From Blastococcus mobilis (GTDB lineage Bacteria; Actinomycetota; Actinomycetes; Mycobacteriales; Geodermatophilaceae): a DNA stretch of 64,000 nucleotides. The DNA lies in the NCBI RefSeq assembly GCF_900188025.1, contig NZ_FZNO01000002.1:245358-309357 (forward strand), given 5' to 3'. Shown piece by piece: positions 59,288-64,000 of the stretch (the stretch's first letter is position 1; every line of letters starts with the position of its first letter). The notes under the pieces were generated by a model that ran no database searches, was not told the DNA's origin, and was given only the letters and a program-made list of their open reading frames with translations. The translations under genes were made by a program, and so were the position numbers.

Positions 59288-60193
59288 ATGACGGACGACG
59301 TGCCGCAGTGGCCTCGCGCCGCGGGCCGGGGCCCCGTGGTGGCGCTCGGCAAGCTGGTGGCCGACCAGGTGCTGAAGCTGTCCGCGCCCCTGGAGGTCGG
59401 CGGGCAGCAGCGCGTCGTGCGGACGACGACGGCGGGTGGGGCGCCGGCCAACGTGACGGCGAACCTGGCGCGGCTGGGCGTGCCGGCACGGTTGGCCGGT
59501 TGGGCCGGCGGGGACCCGCTCGCCGATGGGCTGTTGGCCGCGCTGGTCGGGCGCGGGATGGAGACAGCGGTGGTGCGCCGCGGCCGGACGCCGCTGACGA
59601 CGGTGCTGGTCCACCCGGGCGGTGAACGGACGCTGCTCGCCGACCGCGGGGAGGGTGGTCTCGAGCCGGACGACGTGCGCGGCGCGTGGTTGGCCGGCGC
59701 CGCCGTCGTCCACCTGGACGGCTACGACCTGCTGCGTTTCCCGCGGGCGCTGCAGATCGCGGCCGAGCTCGCGCACACCGCCGGTGTGCCGCTCAGCGTG
59801 GATGCGGCGGCGGCCACCCGCATCGACGGCCACGGCGCTGACGCGTACGTCGGGCTGCTCGCCGGGCTGCGGCCGGACGCCCTGTTCTGCAACGCGGCGG
59901 AGGCGGCGGTGCTGGGGCTGGGCGACGGCGTGCCCCCGTGGGCGCCGGGGCTGGTGCTGGTACACGCCGGTGCGCGGCCGACCCGGGTGCTGACGCGGGC
60001 CGCTGCTTCGACGGTGCCGGTGGAGCCTCTCCCGGAGGGGTGGCTGCGGGACACAACCGGCTGTGGGGACGCCTTCGCCGCCGGCGTGCTGGCGGGTTGG
60101 CGCGCCGGGTCGTCGGTGGTGGACGCCGTCCGGGCCGGTCACGCGGCGGCCGCAGTGGTTGCCGGCTTGGTCGGCGCCCAGCCGCCGTCGTGA
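59288..60193 (+). CDS. PfkB-family carbohydrate/nucleoside kinase
   Basis: A 301-residue ribokinase-like enzyme. The N-terminal substrate motif is TTAGGAPANVTANLARLG. The C-terminal ATP/anion-hole motif is DTTGCGDAFAAGVLAGW, where the usual GAGD is GCGD with the catalytic Asp kept. It phosphorylates a sugar or nucleoside; the substrate is unknown. The last 79 bases (60115-60193) recur at 49973 and in part at 52592. Confidence 0.9.
   Translation: MTDDVPQWPRAAGRGPVVALGKLVADQVLKLSAPLEVGGQQRVVRTTTAGGAPANVTANLARLGVPARLAGWAGGDPLADGLLAALVGRGMETAVVRRGRTPLTTVLVHPGGERTLLADRGEGGLEPDDVRGAWLAGAAVVHLDGYDLLRFPRALQIAAELAHTAGVPLSVDAAAATRIDGHGADAYVGLLAGLRPDALFCNAAEAAVLGLGDGVPPWAPGLVLVHAGARPTRVLTRAAASTVPVEPLPEGWLRDTTGCGDAFAAGVLAGWRAGSSVVDAVRAGHAAAAVVAGLVGAQPPS
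60115..60193 (+). repeat. Copy C: kinase 3' tail in its intact gene
   Basis: The parent copy of the dispersed repeat. It encodes VVDAVRAGHAAAAVVAGLVG then AQPPS and the stop. The other copies lie 10.1 kb and 7.5 kb upstream in the same orientation. Confidence 0.85.
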
Positions 60194-60211
60194 CCGCAGT
60201 GATCCGAAGGG

Positions 60212-60336
60212 TCAGGCGGCGAGCAGGCGGAGGACGAGATGGATCGCGATAGCGCCCTCGCCGACGGCGGAGGCCACCCGCTTCACGGATCCGTGTCGGA
60301 CGTCCCCAACCGCGAGAACGGCACAAGCACGACCTG
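60212..60336 (-). pseudogene. 3' remnant of a thioredoxin reductase-like gene
   Basis: The last 40 or so codons of an FAD-dependent thioredoxin-reductase-type enzyme: ACAVLAVGDVRHGSVKRVAS then AVGEGAIAIHLVLRLL. GDVR and the SAVGEG helix are the conserved FAD-site end of this family. Upstream of about 60336 the match stops and unrelated sequence begins. It lies between the kinase tail and the low-GC helicase gene. Confidence 0.7.
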
Positions 60337-60466
60337 CGACCCCAAAACGGGTCGTCCCCAACCCCAGAGTCAGCGGCCGCTGATTCTGCGTCCGGAGCAG
60401 TCGCCGCCGTTCCCGTGCTCCGCGTCGCAGATCGGGCTTGCGTGACCCTCCAGTTACGTTCTGCTC

Positions 60467-63400
60467 ATGGCGGACGTGCCCACCGGGCTGTACGAGCACC
60501 TGGTCACTGATCGACTTAGCAAGGCTCTGGCCACGACTACGCCGGATCTGGTGGAACTGGGGACGCTTGACCCGACAGACGCTCACGAAAGCCTTACGCG
60601 TCATGTCGCCGAGCTCGCAAGCCGCGCCCTGCGGGCCGCTGGTGGAAGTGATGCAGCGGCAGTCAGTCGACAGGTCGACCTCGCCAACCGAATCATCGCG
60701 GCCATCGGGCACATGGCTCCTGAGATCGCCAACCACGACGACGTCGTGATGGATCCCGGGCGAACCCTGTTGGCAGTCACTCCCCCCAGTACTGTCCCGG
60801 GTGCCGTGTCGTTCCCGGAACGCCCCGCCGTCCCACTGTCCACCAGCGCCCTCCTCGTGAATGGCCGCGGCCAGCCGCGCATTGGCTACGAGGTTGTCCG
60901 TGAACTCGCTTCGGCCGACCACGCCGACCTGCTCTGCGCCTTCATCAAGTGGCAGGGTTTTCGCGTGCTCGAGAAGGCGCTCACCGAACTCGGAGAGCGC
61001 GGCGGTCGCCTGCGCGTCATCACGACGACCTACATGGGTGCGACAGACCAGCGGGCGCTCGACCGCCTCGTCGAGCTGGGGGCGGAGGTCAAAGTGTCGT
61101 ATGAGACCCGGACGACGCGGCTGCATGCCAAGGCATGGCTCTTTCACCGGGCAACCGGCCTCTCGACGGCCTACGTCGGCAGCTCCAACCTGTCGCGGAC
61201 CGCCCTGACTGATGGTTTGGAGTGGAACGTCCGACTGTCCAACGTCGAGCAGTCGCACCTGCTCACGACATTCGCGGAGACATTCGACAGCTACTGGGAG
61301 GACCCGTCCTTCGAGACGTACGAGCCGCAGCGGGACGGCGATCGGCTGCGCGAAGCGCTGACCGCTGAGCGCGGCGGGCCCTCCGACCTACCCATTGAGG
61401 TCGCCACGCTGGACGTCCGTCCATTTGGTTACCAGCGGGAAATCCTTGACGAGCTCGATGCGGAGCGCGTCGTCCACGGTCGCTGGCGCAACCTCGTGGT
61501 CATGGCTACCGGCACGGGCAAGACGGTCGTGTCGGCCTTGGACTACCGGCGCCTTCGCGCGGCGCGTACCGCCGAGCGGTTGCTCTTTATCGCGCACCGC
61601 GAACAGCTGTTGATCCAGAGCTTGGCAACGTTCCGTCATGTACTCCGGCAAGGCGACTTCGGCGAGCTTTTCGTGGGCGGACAGCGTCCGAGGGAGTGGA
61701 AGCACGTCTTCGGGTCCGTCCAGTCGCTAACGCAGCTGGACCTTGCCGAACTTGACCCCAACCACTTCGACATGGTGATTGTCGACGAGTTCCACCACGC
61801 CGAGGCGGCGACCTACACCCGGCTGCTCGAACACCTGCAGCCGAAGGTGCTGCTCGGTCTCACTGCAACGCCGGAGCGGACCGACGGGGCAGACGTCCGT
61901 CGCTGGTTTGATGGACGGACGGCGGTCGAGCTCCGACTCTGGGAGGCGCTTGAACAGGGGCTTCTGGCGCCGTTCCAGTACTTCGGCATCCATGACGACG
62001 TAGCGCTGGATCAGCTGCGGTGGCGACGTGGTCGCGGCTACGACGCCGCAGAACTGACCAACGTCTACACCGGCGACGACCACCGTGTCCGGCTGATCCT
62101 GCAGGCCGTGATGGACAAGGTCGCCGATCCCGGTCAGATGCGGGCCCTCGGCTTCTGTGTAAGCATCCAGCACGCCCAATTCATGACCGCGCGATTCAAC
62201 GCAGCCGGCATCCCTAGCCTCGCCGTCACTTCGACGACGTCGCGTGAGCAGCGGGCCGCCGCTCTGGCTGCACTGCGCGATGGAACCGTGAACGCCCTCT
62301 TCACGGTCGACCTCTTCAATGAGGGTGTCGATGTTCCCTCGGTCGACACCGTGCTCTTCCTGCGGCCAACCGAGAGCGCAACCGTGTTCCTGCAGCAGCT
62401 CGGACGTGGGTTGCGACTGTCGGAGGACAAGGCCTGTCTAACGGTCCTGGACTTTATCGGCGCACAGCACCAGGAGTTTCGCTTCGACCTGCGCTTCCGC
62501 GCTCTAACCGGCAGCTCCCGGCGTGGTCTGCAGCGGGACGTTGAACGGGGGTTCCCTACGCTGCCGGCCGGCTGTCACATCGAGCTGGATCGAGTGGCGC
62601 AGCAGATTGTCCTCAACAACATCAAGCATTCCCTCAACGTCTCCTGGAAGGGGCTTATCAACGAGGCTCGCAGCGTTGAGCGCCCGACGATGGTCGAGTT
62701 CCTCGACGAAGTCGGCATCGAAGTAGAGGACCTATTCCGCGGCAATGGCCGCAGCTGGCTCGACTTGCAACGAGCGGCCGGCTGGAAAGCCGGTCAGATT
62801 GGTCCAGACGACGACGTGCTGGGTGCTGCTTTCGGCCGCATGCTGCATGTCGACGACCTCGAGCGCCTGCAATTCTTCAGAGCCGTCACAGCATCCGCTG
62901 CCGTCGCAGACACCAAGCGGATGAGGCGACTCGCCGCGATGCTCCACTTTTCGCTCTTCGACGCTCGGACACCCTTCAGCAGCATCGAGGCCAGCCTCGG
63001 GCGTCTCCTCGCGAACCCGGGCCGGGCGGACGAATTGCGAGAGCTCAGCGAGGCCCTGCACGACCGCATCCATCGTGTCGCGCCGGCCCTGGAGATCGCA
63101 GGCCCACGTCCGCTGCACGTTCACGCTAGGTACAGCCGCAACGAAGCGCTAGCCGCATTCGGCATGGAGAATCTCAATGGTGTGTTCGGCTCCGGGGTGC
63201 GCTGGGTGCCCGGTGACCAAGCCGACGTCTTCTTCGTGACCCTGGTGAAGTCGGAGGCGCACTTCTCCCCCACGACCATGTACGCGGACCACGCCATATC
63301 TCCGACAGTTTTCCAGTGGGAATCTCAAAGCACGACGGCTGAGAATTCCCCTACCGGTCAGCGATACATCAACCACCGGAAGGAGGGCTCGTCGGTACAC

Positions 63401-63571
63401 CTGTTCTTACGCGAGACAAAGACGGCAGACGGAACGCTCGGCACGCCGCCGTACCTGTACGCGGGGCCAATGACCTATGTTTCGCACACCGGCGAGCGGC
63501 CAATGCGGATCCTGTGGCAACTCGAGCACGCTCTGCCAGCCGATGTCTTCCATGCCGCCAAGGTCGCTTGA
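60467..63571 (+). CDS. PLD nuclease-SF2 helicase-DUF3427 protein
   Basis: A 1034-residue protein. A phospholipase D-like nuclease domain (about 150-280) has one HxK motif, RLHAKAWLFHRAT, and GSSNLSRTAL. The helicase follows: MATGTGKTVVSALD, VIVDEFHHAEA, LLGLTATPERTDG, NEGVDVPSVDTVLFL and LQQLGRGLRLSED. The last 200 residues fit DUF3427 (for example LKSEAHFSP-like FVTLVKSEAHFSPTTMY). Proteins of this layout occur in phage-defence islands. A/T at third codon positions is clearly higher than in neighbours, a sign of transfer. It stands alone behind a truncated gene. Confidence 0.9.
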   Translation: MADVPTGLYEHLVTDRLSKALATTTPDLVELGTLDPTDAHESLTRHVAELASRALRAAGGSDAAAVSRQVDLANRIIAAIGHMAPEIANHDDVVMDPGRTLLAVTPPSTVPGAVSFPERPAVPLSTSALLVNGRGQPRIGYEVVRELASADHADLLCAFIKWQGFRVLEKALTELGERGGRLRVITTTYMGATDQRALDRLVELGAEVKVSYETRTTRLHAKAWLFHRATGLSTAYVGSSNLSRTALTDGLEWNVRLSNVEQSHLLTTFAETFDSYWEDPSFETYEPQRDGDRLREALTAERGGPSDLPIEVATLDVRPFGYQREILDELDAERVVHGRWRNLVVMATGTGKTVVSALDYRRLRAARTAERLLFIAHREQLLIQSLATFRHVLRQGDFGELFVGGQRPREWKHVFGSVQSLTQLDLAELDPNHFDMVIVDEFHHAEAATYTRLLEHLQPKVLLGLTATPERTDGADVRRWFDGRTAVELRLWEALEQGLLAPFQYFGIHDDVALDQLRWRRGRGYDAAELTNVYTGDDHRVRLILQAVMDKVADPGQMRALGFCVSIQHAQFMTARFNAAGIPSLAVTSTTSREQRAAALAALRDGTVNALFTVDLFNEGVDVPSVDTVLFLRPTESATVFLQQLGRGLRLSEDKACLTVLDFIGAQHQEFRFDLRFRALTGSSRRGLQRDVERGFPTLPAGCHIELDRVAQQIVLNNIKHSLNVSWKGLINEARSVERPTMVEFLDEVGIEVEDLFRGNGRSWLDLQRAAGWKAGQIGPDDDVLGAAFGRMLHVDDLERLQFFRAVTASAAVADTKRMRRLAAMLHFSLFDARTPFSSIEASLGRLLANPGRADELRELSEALHDRIHRVAPALEIAGPRPLHVHARYSRNEALAAFGMENLNGVFGSGVRWVPGDQADVFFVTLVKSEAHFSPTTMYADHAISPTVFQWESQSTTAENSPTGQRYINHRKEGSSVHLFLRETKTADGTLGTPPYLYAGPMTYVSHTGERPMRILWQLEHALPADVFHAAKVA

Positions 63572-63704
63572 TCTCGTCCGACCTCTACTCATCGGGGACA
63601 TCTCCGCGACTACGCGCACCTTCGCCTGCTTCGATGTTATCTGCTCGGTATCTCTCATACCGATCAAACCTAGATGCCTTCCCTACTGCTGGAAGCGTGT
63701 GGGT
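63572..63704. other. AT-richer spacer after the DUF3427 gene
   Basis: No gene seen. The sequence continues the lower-GC character of the helicase gene, so it probably belongs to the same acquired segment. No clear terminator hairpin was found. Confidence 0.35.
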
Positions 63705-63914
63705 CTAAGTCGGCGCGAGGGTCGCTCGGCCGCACCTTCTCCGATGCTGGGGGAATCGGACTTCTTGCGGATTGATCGCGTCGACGAGATCGATGAGCGC
63801 ATGCTGCAAGTCAATGAGACGGGCGTTCTGCGATCGGCCAGCAGGCCACACCTCTGGCAACAAGGGGGCATACCACGGTGAACCGGTGAGGTCGGGTCGT
63901 CCACTGAGGTTTTC
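63705..63914 (-). pseudogene. Coding-like fragment next to a transposase tail
   Basis: An open minus-strand frame from 63914 to a TAG at 63705 with coding-like content: TGSPWYAPLLPEVWPAG, RLIDLQHALIDLVDAINPQE. It has no start codon and is in frame with, and directly follows, the TGA of the presumed transposase. It may be the tail of a gene cut by the insertion. Family not recognised. Confidence 0.4.
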
Positions 63915-64000
63915 TCACTTGGTTCCGCGGTCGAGTGAGGTCAATACGAGAGCGGCGGCGGCGATTGCGCTGATGCGCTGCGGGCAGACGGTGACCCGGT
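63915..64000 (-). CDS. C-terminus of a probable transposase (partial at window edge)
   Basis: The last 27 codons visible end RVTVCPQRISAIAAAALVLT then SLDRGTK and TGA. This looks like the end of an IS-family transposase, and it sits where foreign DNA begins, but the family cannot be named from so short a piece. The gene continues beyond the window. Confidence 0.4.
   Translation of the reverse strand, partial: RVTVCPQRISAIAAAALVLTSLDRGTK

Noticed and set aside
63477..63881. Plus-strand frame past the DUF3427 gene end
   Set aside because: It starts inside the helicase gene in another frame; the minus-strand fragment in the same place looks more like coding sequence.

Overview
The window is high-GC DNA with dense gene packing on both strands and strong G/C preference at codon third positions. 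It looks like an actinobacterial chromosome. A DUF222-HNH endonuclease, mycothiol-type enzymes, an ECF42 sigma factor paired with a DGPF protein, a bacteriophytochrome and a proton-pumping rhodopsin together point to the Geodermatophilaceae (Blastococcus, Geodermatophilus or Modestobacter). That placement is inference. No rRNA, tRNA or CRISPR array was seen.

Region 1 (0-15 kb) is mostly housekeeping and regulation. It holds a GNAT acetyltransferase, a light-driven proton pump, a MarR regulator behind a near-perfect palindrome, the ECF42/DGPF pair, a PaaI thioesterase and a ferritin-like protein ending in two tandem terminators. A divergent TetR-MMPL exporter pair follows, then a Nudix gene broken by one in-frame stop. 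Next come a beta-propeller-like lipoprotein, a DUF4234 protein with an internally deleted paralogue nearby, a crotonase, and a membrane-anchored DEDDh exonuclease homologue that lacks two catalytic acids.

Region 2 (15-43 kb) opens with a 1982-residue DUF4011-helicase-nuclease-DUF3320 protein related to Hhe-type phage defence. It continues with PHA synthase, a phytochrome-SpoIIE phosphatase beside a STAS antagonist (a light-to-sigma-factor switch), flavodoxin and a matrixin-like protease. Threonine ammonia-lyase, a secreted HNH nuclease and a secreted PHA depolymerase come next. A c-di-AMP riboswitch then controls an NlpC/P60 hydrolase. After a D-2-hydroxyacid dehydrogenase there is an ADP-ribosylglycohydrolase-phosphatase fusion beside a HAD protein of RNA-repair type. 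An acyl-CoA carboxylase has lost its ATP-grasp and biotin domains in frame. The DUF222-HNH nuclease and an SMP-30 family protein close the region.

Region 3 (43-64 kb) is an accessory zone. It has a SWIM-SNF2 helicase divergent from a DUF6398 protein, three intact toxin-antitoxin pairs (MazEF-like, VapBC, RHH-Doc) and two decayed ones (Doc; MNT-HepT). It also has a TM0106/RecB-RNase H-helicase fusion and a PLD nuclease-helicase-DUF3427 protein of visibly lower GC. Gene tails and fragments lie between these (Nudix, thioredoxin reductase, unidentified). A 79-bp copy of the 3' end of the PfkB kinase gene recurs at two upstream sites, each abutting toxin-antitoxin DNA. A probable transposase tail closes the window. 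The zone reads as a defence and toxin-antitoxin island shaped by repeated insertion and deletion.
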